Positions 57,028 through 64,000 of a stretch of DNA of 64,000 nt are shown here, in pieces. This stretch comes from Vibrio nigripulchritudo ATCC 27043 (GTDB lineage: Bacteria; Pseudomonadota; Gammaproteobacteria; Enterobacterales; Vibrionaceae). Numbering within the stretch: the first letter of the stretch is position 1; each line of letters begins with the position of its first letter. A program made the translations under genes and the position numbers. Location: assembly GCF_000222685.1 (NCBI RefSeq), contig NZ_AFWJ01000300.1:1-64000 (forward strand), in the 5' to 3' direction. The notes below the pieces were generated by a model. That model did not search any database. It saw nothing but the letters and a program-made list of their open reading frames with translations, and was not told the DNA's origin.

Positions 57028-57834
57028 TTAAATCACTTCAATGCCATTCTCTTCAGCCCATTGTCGATACTCTAGTGGGAAGTCGTCATCAACAATGAAG
57101 GCATCAAATACCGCTAAATCCGATACTTTACTAAAGTTAATTCTTCCCAACTTAGAAGAGTCGCAGACCAGGTATTTTTTTCTTGCCTGGCGAAGCATCA
57201 TTTGATTTGAAGGGACCTCGGCATGTGCCGGATGAGTCCAGCCAGCATTGAGGTCGATGGCTGATGCGCCAAAAAAACCTCTATCTAAATTGATGGAGGC
57301 TAACGCTTGCTCGGTAACGGTACCCGACAGCGCATGAGAGGTATTTCTATAGTGTCCACCGGGGACAAATAAATCAACAATAGGCAGGCGGACGGCTTTT
57401 TCTGCAATGTTTAGAGCCAGTGTTGTAACAGATAAATGCTGAACATCATCAGATAAGTAGTCAAGAATCATAGGGACAGTACTACCTGCATTAAGACCTA
57501 TGCTTTCATTCGATTTTATGAGTGAAGCTGCTTTCCGAGCGATAGTCTGTTTTGTCGTTAAATGAATATTTTCTTTTTCTTCTAGCGCGACTTCGCTCTC
57601 ATAAGGAGGAGGAGTAATCTGTCCGCTATTAAGCTTGGCTCCTCCATACACCACAGTGACTAACCCTTGTTTCTCAAAGGCTGTAAAATCGCGACGAATC
57701 GTTGCGATGTTAACCCCAAATTGCTTAGCCAGCTGAGCGTTCTTTGCTACTCCATTTTTTCGAATTATTTGCAAAATTCTACTTTGACGTTCTTCAGGTA
57801 GCATGGTTTCTTCTGAAGCGTCTCCTTTACTCAT
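57028..57834 (-). CDS. DeoR-family transcriptional repressor
   Basis: Protein of 268 aa from ATG 57834 (AAAGGA upstream); a longer start at 57897 adds 21 unrelated residues. The N-terminal DeoR winged helix is at about 12-65 (RQSRILQIIRKNGVAKNAQLAKQFGVNIATIRRDF, key recognition helix VNIATIRRD), and the C-terminal sugar-phosphate sensing domain at about 80-260 has LNAGSTVPMILDYL. DeoR proteins usually respond to a phosphorylated intermediate, here probably the kinase product or later ketose phosphate. It is divergent from the aldolase gene. Confidence 0.93.
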   Translation of the reverse strand: MSKGDASEETMLPEERQSRILQIIRKNGVAKNAQLAKQFGVNIATIRRDFTAFEKQGLVTVVYGGAKLNSGQITPPPYESEVALEEKENIHLTTKQTIARKAASLIKSNESIGLNAGSTVPMILDYLSDDVQHLSVTTLALNIAEKAVRLPIVDLFVPGGHYRNTSHALSGTVTEQALASINLDRGFFGASAIDLNAGWTHPAHAEVPSNQMMLRQARKKYLVCDSSKLGRINFSKVSDLAVFDAFIVDDDFPLEYRQWAEENGIEVI

Positions 57835-57966
57835 AAATGTTCCTTTGAGTTGGTGAGCTGTAAGCTGTGAAATATCATAACATCGTGTTGTTCTCAAGCT
57901 TCACACTTTGCTTATGTGCTCGTACGCTATATTTATTTCTTTTTTTACTTTTGTGCAGTGTTGTTG

Positions 57967-57996
57967 TTGACATTCTGTTACATAAAGCGACATAGT
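57967..57996 (+). promoter_or_regulatory. Promoter of the aldolase gene
   Basis: TTGACA at 57967-57972 is followed, after 17-18 bases, by ACATAG/CATAGT (57990-57996) as a weak -10. The -10 lies inside the palindrome at 57990-58005, a good arrangement for repression. Confidence 0.55.
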
Positions 57997-58026
57997 GCTC
58001 TATGTTTATTGTAGTAAAAAACATAG
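57980..58026 (+). promoter_or_regulatory. Candidate DeoR operator cluster
   Basis: A perfect palindrome ACATAG-TGCT-CTATGT (57990-58005) is flanked by more half-sites: ACATAA at 57980 and ACATAG at 58021. The first three are spaced 10 bases apart, one helical turn. ACATAGTGCT here matches motifs at 56923, 60479 and 60707. Confidence 0.55.
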
Positions 58027-58035
58027 GGAAGATTT

Positions 58036-58878
58036 ATGGAAGGGAAAACTATACGTCTCAACAGAATGTTTGAGAACAATAAAGCCGTTTTCGCGGCACT
58101 TGTTAATAGCATGTATTTGGGACCTCAGGCAGGTATCACCTCAGATGCGGAGTTCAGAAACATTCTGTCGGAGTTATCCGAGAATGGATTAACTGGCGCG
58201 ATGCTGTCGCCAGGGTATATCAAGCAGTACTCCGATCTTTTGGGGCATAGACACTCACCTGCCGTGATTATGTCTGTGGGATGGACGGATAAGTGGCGTA
58301 ACCCAGATTTACTGGGTCATGACGGCTTCAAAGGGCAGCATGACTTTATAGCAAATGCCGAACAAGCCGCCGCTTATGGGGCAGATGCAGTACATGACTA
58401 TGTATTTCTTGGTTCCAATAATCCAGCAGACGATGTCGCTGAAATGAAGCGTTTAGGTTTGTTGGTTAGAGAGGCGGAGCGTCTTGGGCTTCCTGTATTG
58501 TGTGAGCCTTTGGCTAGAGGTACAAATGTTGCTGATGGTGACCAAAATAAGCCTGAGCTTGTCGCACTGGCAGCCAGAATGGCAGCCGAAGCCGGAGCCG
58601 ACATTGTAAAAGTCGAATATACGGGAGATCCGGAGAGTTTTCAGACAGTAGTGGAATCTACACCTGTTCCTACTGTCATGATGGGAGGGGCGACTCGAAG
58701 CAGCTTTCTAGATTTCCTTATCAGCTTAGAAAGTGCAATGATAGCAGGATGCTCAGGAGTTGCTGTCGGGAGAAACCTCTATCTCCACGAACGTCCGGCG
58801 GATGCAATTCGGGCTATTACAGATGTAATCTGTGCGGGCAAAGCAGCGACAGACGCAGCGAAGCAATACAATTTGTAG
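58036..58878 (+). CDS. Class I aldolase, DhnA/LsrF-like
   Basis: Protein of 280 aa of the DeoC/LacD/DhnA Schiff-base aldolase family. The likely Schiff-base residue is K192 in AGADIVKVEYTGD. The phosphate-binding loop VMMGGAT and the C-terminal GVAVGRNLYLHE match the archaeal-type fructose-bisphosphate aldolase and LsrF group. An AGGGAAG ribosome binding site precedes the ATG. It is transcribed divergently from the DeoR gene. Expected role: retro-aldol (or LsrF-like thiolytic) cleavage of a ketose phosphate made by the kinase and dehydrogenase; this is inference. Confidence 0.87.
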   Translation: MEGKTIRLNRMFENNKAVFAALVNSMYLGPQAGITSDAEFRNILSELSENGLTGAMLSPGYIKQYSDLLGHRHSPAVIMSVGWTDKWRNPDLLGHDGFKGQHDFIANAEQAAAYGADAVHDYVFLGSNNPADDVAEMKRLGLLVREAERLGLPVLCEPLARGTNVADGDQNKPELVALAARMAAEAGADIVKVEYTGDPESFQTVVESTPVPTVMMGGATRSSFLDFLISLESAMIAGCSGVAVGRNLYLHERPADAIRAITDVICAGKAATDAAKQYNL

Positions 58879-58909
58879 GGTACTTTGCTTCCTCAGCTAA
58901 GAGGGTTTT

Positions 58910-58931
58910 GGCGTCTTTAGACGCCTTTTTT
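58910..58931 (+). terminator. Terminator of the aldolase gene
   Basis: Seven-base stem GGCGTCT / AGACGCC with a two-base loop (TT, in practice a 4-base loop) followed by six T, 32 bases after the stop. Confidence 0.9.
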
Positions 58932-58938
58932 GATCCTA

Positions 58939-58970
58939 CAAAAAAATCCACCTCTAAGTACGGGTGGATT
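58939..58970 (-). terminator. Terminator of the FAD oxidase gene
   Basis: On the - strand AATCCACC / GGTGGATT (58945-58970) is followed by a run of T (A-run at 58939-58946 on the + strand). It separates the convergent aldolase and oxidase genes. Confidence 0.88.
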
Positions 58971-58995
58971 CAAAGTATTGTATGGCTTAGGGAGC

Positions 58996-60390
58996 TTATC
59001 CTAGGAGCATTCGACAAAACAGAACATTATTGGGATCGAGCTTTTCTTTAATTTTCTTATGGATAAGCCCAACATCCGTTTTCATGTAATGGGCAGAACG
59101 CTCGGAACCGACACCGTGATGATGAGCTAAAGTACCGTTAAAACTCTGCACAATATTTGCCATCTTATCTTGGCAAAAACGCCAGGTATTCATGGCTTCT
59201 AAATCGTCATTCTCTTCGATAAAGAAGAGCGCATACATACATGCTCCTGTTTGATAAGCGTGGGAAAAGTGGGTGTAAAACTTTTCCACTTTGTTGTTGA
59301 ATGCTTCTTCCAAAGCTAATGCACAATCCGCGGCATGATTCCAGGGTAATGTAACTTCTACTGTATCGAACATCTTGCCGTTAAGAACATTACGATCTCG
59401 CATCATGGTTTCGCACTGGTATCGATTTATAAACCAGCCGTCTGAAACATCATCGGATAGTATTGTTCCCTTGATATTCTTTACTTTTTTTCTTGCTTCG
59501 ATGGTTAATGCTGAGAGAGACTCCTCTGGTGCGATGACAGAAAAGGTCAATAATGCGAAGTCTTCTTTAGGCACACGTTTAGATATCGACTCTGCAATAT
59601 GACTTGTTTCAGCGATATTGTATGCGCGAAGCAAGCCAATGGGGAAACCACCCTGAACCAGTTGACGTTGCGCTTCAATCGCCTGCTCGTATTCGTCAAA
59701 AGCGACGGATGTGAAAGAGGTCGGCAGTTTTCTGTGAACTTCTAAAGTGACAGATGTAACAACAGCTAAGCTGCCTTCAGAACCGATCAACAATTTAATG
59801 AGGTCAAGACCTCCAGGTGTTCTGGCGCTTGGGGTAGCAGTAACTACCTCGCCACTTGCCAGAACCGCTTCCAGACCGATAACAGCATGTTCAATGCCCC
59901 CATAGTAGGTTGAAGAAGATCCTGTTGCGCGAGTATTAATCCAACCACCAACTGTAGAAATAAAAAGAGACTGCGGGTACTGACCAAGTTCAAACCCCCA
60001 CTGCTCCATGGTTTTGAGAAGGTCACCGCCATAAACACCTGCCCCAACGGTAATTTGATTAGTCAAACGCTCTATTGGTTGGATAGCGTTAAAATTTTCC
60101 ATTGATATGTAAACTTTTGGTCCGCCTTCAAAACTGCCTACGACGTTTGAATGCCCGCCTAAAATCGAAACCTGAACTTTAAGTTGGTTCGCGAGTTTAA
60201 GGATAACAGACACGTCTTCTGAGTCCCTTGGTTTCAAAATCAAAGTGTCTGAGTTCTGTTGATTTTGTTTGAAATACCTTGGCCAATGCTCTTCGGGGTC
60301 TAAATCTTCGTTGCTTAGAATGTCATAATCGATTTTCCCGGTCTGACTCGTTTCTAACGCGCTCAGGACCTCTTCAAATGCCTTCTCCAT
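58996..60390 (-). CDS. FAD-linked oxidase, alkyl-DHAP-synthase-like
   Basis: Protein of 464 aa from ATG 60390, which has GTGGAG 9 bases upstream. Longer starts at 60420 and 60483 lack a ribosome binding site, and the last overlaps a putative operator. The N-terminal FAD_binding_4 domain (about 45-215, ILGGHSNVVGSFEGGP and STVGGWINTRATGSSSTYYGG) is followed by the FAD-oxidase C-terminal domain (about 225-460) with HHGVGSERSAHY. Relatives include alkyl-dihydroxyacetonephosphate synthase and D-2-hydroxyacid dehydrogenases. In a bacterial catabolic cluster a hydroxyacid or polyol oxidation is more likely than ether-lipid synthesis. No signal peptide. Confidence 0.85.
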   Translation of the reverse strand: MEKAFEEVLSALETSQTGKIDYDILSNEDLDPEEHWPRYFKQNQQNSDTLILKPRDSEDVSVILKLANQLKVQVSILGGHSNVVGSFEGGPKVYISMENFNAIQPIERLTNQITVGAGVYGGDLLKTMEQWGFELGQYPQSLFISTVGGWINTRATGSSSTYYGGIEHAVIGLEAVLASGEVVTATPSARTPGGLDLIKLLIGSEGSLAVVTSVTLEVHRKLPTSFTSVAFDEYEQAIEAQRQLVQGGFPIGLLRAYNIAETSHIAESISKRVPKEDFALLTFSVIAPEESLSALTIEARKKVKNIKGTILSDDVSDGWFINRYQCETMMRDRNVLNGKMFDTVEVTLPWNHAADCALALEEAFNNKVEKFYTHFSHAYQTGACMYALFFIEENDDLEAMNTWRFCQDKMANIVQSFNGTLAHHHGVGSERSAHYMKTDVGLIHKKIKEKLDPNNVLFCRMLLG

Positions 60391-60817
60391 ACTATTTTGC
60401 TCCACTTCATTTATGTCCATATATGTGGGTCGTATACCCTCACGTCCAACTCCATACAGAGTTCTTGTTTTGATTTTTAGCATTATGTAGTTTTGTGTTC
60501 AAGTTTTTTTGGTTTAAACGATCTGTAATCGCAATTATGATGGTGAGGATATAGAGGGTTGTGATGTTTATATTCTTTTCGTGTTAACTAATTTGGTTTA
60601 TTTGTCTTAATTTTTATGTTTAAGCCTTTTAATATATCTAGAATCAGTATTTTTTTGGGTTTGTGTTTCTTTTTTCTTTTCTTGTGTTATTTGAACTTGT
60701 AAAACGACATTATGCTATTTATTGTGTTAATGAGATGTTGCATTGTGTTGTTTGATGTTTTTTTACAACATTTGTATGCAGTCAAATCAAGGAAGAAGTT
60801 GTTCAAGGAGAAGAGAA
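60391..60817. promoter_or_regulatory. Divergent promoter region, oxidase / ABC importer
   Basis: This very T-rich region holds no convincing ORF. It contains three candidate operator copies: AGCATTATGT at 60479-60488 (- strand ACATAATGCT), ACATTATGCT at 60707-60716, and TGCATTGTGT at 60739-60748 (- strand ACACAATGCA). An AAGGAG ribosome binding site for the binding-protein gene is near 60805-60810. Confidence 0.55.
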
Positions 60818-61879
60818 ATGAGTTTTACAAGTAAAAAAGAAAACCTTTTCAAACGAGGAGTAAGGAAGATCACTGCATCTGTCCTTACAGCATGTGTCGC
60901 TTTCTCGGCGTTAGCATCAGAGAAAGAGGTGAGTGGTTTTGTCGGAGATCCCGAAGAAACTTACTACATGAATGTTTTTGTCTCGGGTGTTGAATACTGG
61001 TTTCCTGTATATGAAATGATGAAGCAAGCAGGGAAAAAATTGGGTGTTAACACGGTTTATACCGGCACACCAGAATACGACGTAAACAAACAGCTTGCCT
61101 CATTCGAACAAATTCTTGCCCGTAAACCTGCGGGAATCCTGCTCGCACCGATCAATCCAGACCCATTCGTCGAACCTATTAAGAGAGCGAGAGAAATGGG
61201 TATCCCGGTTGTTACTTTTGGAGCAGATTCCCCAAATAGTGAACGTACAGCGTATGTTACTTCAGACAATTCACGTGAAGGGATCTATGCCGCTGATGCC
61301 ATTGCTGAGGATATGGGAGGAAAAGGCGAATACGCCATTCTAGAAAACCCTGGGCAGGACAACCATGACAAACGCGTAGCTGCGTTTATTGGTCGAATGG
61401 AAGAAAAATGGCCGGAAATGAAGTTGGTCGCACGGGCTGCAAGTAACCAGGATCCAACTAAGGCATACAACGCCTTGTTAACCATGTCACAAGCGCATCC
61501 AAATCTTGGGGCGGTATTTATGCCAGAGGCAAATTCAGCAATGGGTGCGGCACAAGCGGCAAAAGAACTTGGTCGGGGCATTCGGGTCTTCAACTGCGAC
61601 ATCAACGCCAAAGTGCTGGACATGATCAAAAACGATGAAATTTTCGGTGCGCTAAACCCCAATCAGGGTGTGCAAGGGTTTATGGGAATGACTTTGCTTT
61701 TCTTAGCAAAACATTCTGAGCTGATTGACCCAATGAATGACCACGTGGCGAAAGGTATCAACCCTATGCAAGTTCCTTATGTTGATAATGGCTTTTCTAT
61801 TGTGACCAAAGAGAACGCGGAGCACTTCTACTGGGATACCTATATGAAGCGAAGAGAGTCCAAAGGGGTAAGAGACTAA
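60818..61879 (+). CDS. Periplasmic sugar-binding protein of an ABC importer
   Basis: Protein of 353 aa from ATG 60818 (AAGGAG upstream); earlier in-frame starts fall in the operator region. The signal peptide runs to about residue 34 (FSALA|SEK), followed by a type I periplasmic binding domain of the ribose/LacI class (YYMNVFVSGVEYWFPVYEMMKQAGKKLG, RKPAGILLAPINPDP, GIPVVTFGADSP, NPNQGVQGFMG). It binds a carbohydrate-like ligand. It is the first gene of the importer operon. Confidence 0.92.
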   Translation: MSFTSKKENLFKRGVRKITASVLTACVAFSALASEKEVSGFVGDPEETYYMNVFVSGVEYWFPVYEMMKQAGKKLGVNTVYTGTPEYDVNKQLASFEQILARKPAGILLAPINPDPFVEPIKRAREMGIPVVTFGADSPNSERTAYVTSDNSREGIYAADAIAEDMGGKGEYAILENPGQDNHDKRVAAFIGRMEEKWPEMKLVARAASNQDPTKAYNALLTMSQAHPNLGAVFMPEANSAMGAAQAAKELGRGIRVFNCDINAKVLDMIKNDEIFGALNPNQGVQGFMGMTLLFLAKHSELIDPMNDHVAKGINPMQVPYVDNGFSIVTKENAEHFYWDTYMKRRESKGVRD

Positions 61880-61994
61880 CTTTGCTTTAGATATGGAAGA
61901 TGGGGTGGATAAGGAATATCTGCCCCACATCCCAATCTTTTGTTCACGAGACAGTGAAGCTTAAGAGCGTTCGATTTGCGGTAGGAGATTTGTT

Positions 61995-63521
61995 GTGGAT
62001 GGAAATGAAGTCCTGGAATTAAAGAATATCACCAAGAGCTTTGGACCAACCGTGGCTTTATCTAATGTTAACTTTTCGTTGGCTAAAGGAGAGGTGCACG
62101 CGTTGTGTGGAGAAAATGGTGCAGGAAAGTCTACCTTGATGAAGATAATCAATGGTATTTATCAACCGGATAATGGATCAATCTTGGTTAAGAACAAAAG
62201 TGTACATATCGACAGCCCACGTAAAGCTAAAGCGTTAGGCGTGAATTTCGTGCATCAGGAAATCGCTCTATGTCTTGATGTTACTGTTGCCGAAAATGTG
62301 TTTATGTGCGGCGCAGAAAAAGGTGAAAAGTGGCGAATAAATTATTCAGAAATAAATGAGAAAACCTTAGATATTCTTTCTCAATTGATGCCTATTAAGC
62401 CAGACATAAAAGTTGGAAAGTTAGGGATATCTACTCAGCAAATAATCGAAATAGCTAAAGCATTAACAGAAGAATGTGATGTGTTAATTCTTGATGAGCC
62501 GACAGCTGCACTTACAGAAAAGGAATCAGAATCACTCTCTAATATTATAAGAGATTTAAAAAATCGCGGAGTGAGTATTATTTATATAAGCCATAGAATG
62601 GCTGAAGTTTTTGATTTCTGCGATCGGGTCACGGTATTGAGAGATGGTGAGTATATTTGTACAAAGGAAATTAAAAATACAACTCCAGAAGATATCGTTA
62701 ACAATATGGTGGGTAGAAAAATTGATGATTTGTATCCAGCAAAAAGTGCGAACATAAAGTTGAATGAAACACCTATAGTTTCAGTAAAAGACCTTTGTGA
62801 CAAAGATCGCTTTGAAAATGTTGGCTTTCAACTTCATCAAGGCGAAATATTAGGGATTGCAGGGCTGATCGGTTCTGGACGAAGTGAACTCATACAAACA
62901 ATTTGTGGCTTGAAGCCTAAGACATCTGGAAAAATCCAAATCGACGGAAAAGAGGTAACGTTTAATAATTACGACGACAGCTTAAAAAGCAAAGTGGTTT
63001 ATTTGTCTGAAGATCGTAAACAGGAAGGTGTTTATCTCGATATGTCGATTAGGGAAAACATCTCTGTTCTTGGTCTCAATAGCTTAAGAAAAAGCTTTGG
63101 AAGAATTGATAAGAAAAAAGAAATTCAGCAGGCAAAGTCATTATCAAAAGTACTTACTGTTAAGCATAGAGATATTGAACAATTGGTTAGAGAACTTAGC
63201 GGTGGTAACCAACAAAAAATTGCGATAGCCAGAATGTTGGCAATAGATCCTAAAGTCATCATTATGGACGAACCAACTCGAGGAATAGACGTTGGTGCAA
63301 AACATGAAATTCATGCATTACTTCGAAGGCTTGCAAACCAAGGTGTGGGAGTGATTATTATTTCGTCGGAACTTCCAGAGATAATTGGAGTAAGTGACCG
63401 GGTGATTGTGATGCATGAAAATAGTATTTCTGGTGAATTGAATAATAACGAAATAACAGAAGAGAATATTATTCGACTAGCCTCTGGATTGAATATTGAA
63501 AGTGAGAAAAAAGCTGGGTGA
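61995..63521 (+). CDS. Sugar ABC importer ATPase (RbsA/MglA type, double domain)
   Basis: Protein of 508 aa with a GTG start seven bases after GGAGA. It has two ATPase domains. The first has Walker A GENGAGKSTLMK and Walker B DVLILDEPTAALTEKE. The second has a degenerate P-loop GLIGSGRSEL but a full signature RELSGGNQQKIAIARML and VIIMDEPTRGIDVGAKHEIH. This is typical for RbsA/XylG/MglA. Codon use is more AT-rich than in the flagellar block. It is flanked by the binding protein and the permease. Confidence 0.93.
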   Translation: MDGNEVLELKNITKSFGPTVALSNVNFSLAKGEVHALCGENGAGKSTLMKIINGIYQPDNGSILVKNKSVHIDSPRKAKALGVNFVHQEIALCLDVTVAENVFMCGAEKGEKWRINYSEINEKTLDILSQLMPIKPDIKVGKLGISTQQIIEIAKALTEECDVLILDEPTAALTEKESESLSNIIRDLKNRGVSIIYISHRMAEVFDFCDRVTVLRDGEYICTKEIKNTTPEDIVNNMVGRKIDDLYPAKSANIKLNETPIVSVKDLCDKDRFENVGFQLHQGEILGIAGLIGSGRSELIQTICGLKPKTSGKIQIDGKEVTFNNYDDSLKSKVVYLSEDRKQEGVYLDMSIRENISVLGLNSLRKSFGRIDKKKEIQQAKSLSKVLTVKHRDIEQLVRELSGGNQQKIAIARMLAIDPKVIIMDEPTRGIDVGAKHEIHALLRRLANQGVGVIIISSELPEIIGVSDRVIVMHENSISGELNNNEITEENIIRLASGLNIESEKKAG

Positions 63522-63572
63522 TGTATATAAACATCACGGCTCTGATTGCATGGAATAAAGCAAGGTAACTAT

Positions 63573-64000
63573 ATGAAAACGGAATTTATAAATAACTCGG
63601 ATATGACCGATGAAGTTGAGCGAAAAGGGTTACTTACGCTGATCTCAAGGTTTGCTGGAGCACGAGAAGCGACACTGGTTTCAATTATCGTTGTCCTCTT
63701 TGTTGTAATGAGTTTTGCATCTCCCTATTTCCTTACTTGGGCAAACATGCGAGCCATGCTTCTTTCATTCTCGACTGAAGGCTTGGTTGTGGTGGGTATG
63801 ACGATTCTGCTTATTGTCGGTGGATTCGATCTCTCCGTTGGCGCGGTAATGTGTCTGTCTATGGTCATTGCAGGAAAACTGTTTCTTTTAGGTATGGATC
63901 CATGGGTAGCCAGCCTAGTCGCAATAGCAGCTTGCGCGGGTATAGGAAGCATTATGGGGGTATGTGTAACCAAAGTCGGGTTAAGTCACTTTATGACAAC
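63573..64000 (+). CDS. Sugar ABC importer permease (RbsC type), 3' truncated by window end
   Basis: The reading frame from ATG 63573 (AAGGTAAC upstream) stays open to the window end, giving 142 residues. After a polar leader there are membrane segments at about 37-55, 65-85 and further, with the family motif LIVGGFDLSVGAVMCLS (about 86-102). It belongs to the BPD_transp_2 family of ribose/xylose-type permeases. It is the third gene of the importer operon; the rest lies outside the window. Confidence 0.9.
   Translation, partial: MKTEFINNSDMTDEVERKGLLTLISRFAGAREATLVSIIVVLFVVMSFASPYFLTWANMRAMLLSFSTEGLVVVGMTILLIVGGFDLSVGAVMCLSMVIAGKLFLLGMDPWVASLVAIAACAGIGSIMGVCVTKVGLSHFMT

Noticed and set aside
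1-64000. CRISPR arrays, tRNA/rRNA genes, insertion sequences, prophage or replication origin
   Set aside because: No regular repeat-spacer pattern, no cloverleaf or rRNA sequence, and no transposase, integrase or DnaA-box cluster was seen on either strand.

Overview
The window reads as one chromosome segment of a polarly flagellated gammaproteobacterium, almost certainly a member of the Vibrionaceae. The evidence is the three-tier flagellar regulators FlrA/FlrB/FlrC, the array-positioning pair ParC/ParP beside cheA-cheB-cheW, the FlaI-type chaperone between fliD and fliS, and the mlaA...fadL...fadI-fadJ neighbourhood. The genus cannot be fixed from sequence alone. I see no rRNA, tRNA, CRISPR array, phage or insertion sequence.

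Bases 1-35,200 are a nearly complete polar flagellum and chemotaxis locus, all on the + strand. The order is flagellin, flaG, fliD, flaI, fliS, then flrA and flrBC, then fliEFGHIJ, fliKLMNOPQR-flhB, flhA-flhF-flhG-fliA-cheY-cheZ-cheA-cheB-parC-parP-cheW and a DUF2802 gene, closed by a strong terminator. Four sigma-54 (-24/-12) promoters can be read directly, upstream of flrB, fliE, fliK and flhA. This fits the known cascade: FlrA with sigma-54 drives flrBC, and FlrC with sigma-54 drives hook-basal body genes. Start codons GTG and TTG are frequent in this block.

Bases 35,385-42,521 hold the cytochrome c maturation operon ccmABCDEFGHI. Its thiol-disulfide gene ccmG/dsbE carries a one-base frameshift. 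Bases 42,661-53,600 hold lipid and envelope genes: mlaA, an Atm1-type ABC exporter, fadL (- strand), an ECF sigma factor with a membrane-anchored DUF3379-type partner (- strand), the fadI-fadJ beta-oxidation operon behind a recognisable FadR operator, and a small RTX-repeat protein. The 606-base gap before fadI also holds a candidate small RNA with a strong intrinsic terminator.

Bases 53,688-64,000 look accessory. They form a self-contained carbohydrate or polyol catabolic locus: an FGGY kinase and a GlpD-like FAD dehydrogenase (one - strand operon), a DeoR repressor, a class I (DhnA/LsrF-like) aldolase, an alkyl-DHAP-synthase-like FAD oxidase, and a ribose-type ABC importer (binding protein, double ATPase, permease cut by the window end). 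A degenerate 10-mer close to ACATWRTGCT recurs upstream of all its transcription units and is the best candidate operator for the local DeoR protein. The substrate is unknown to me; this locus is the main candidate for a poorly described system.
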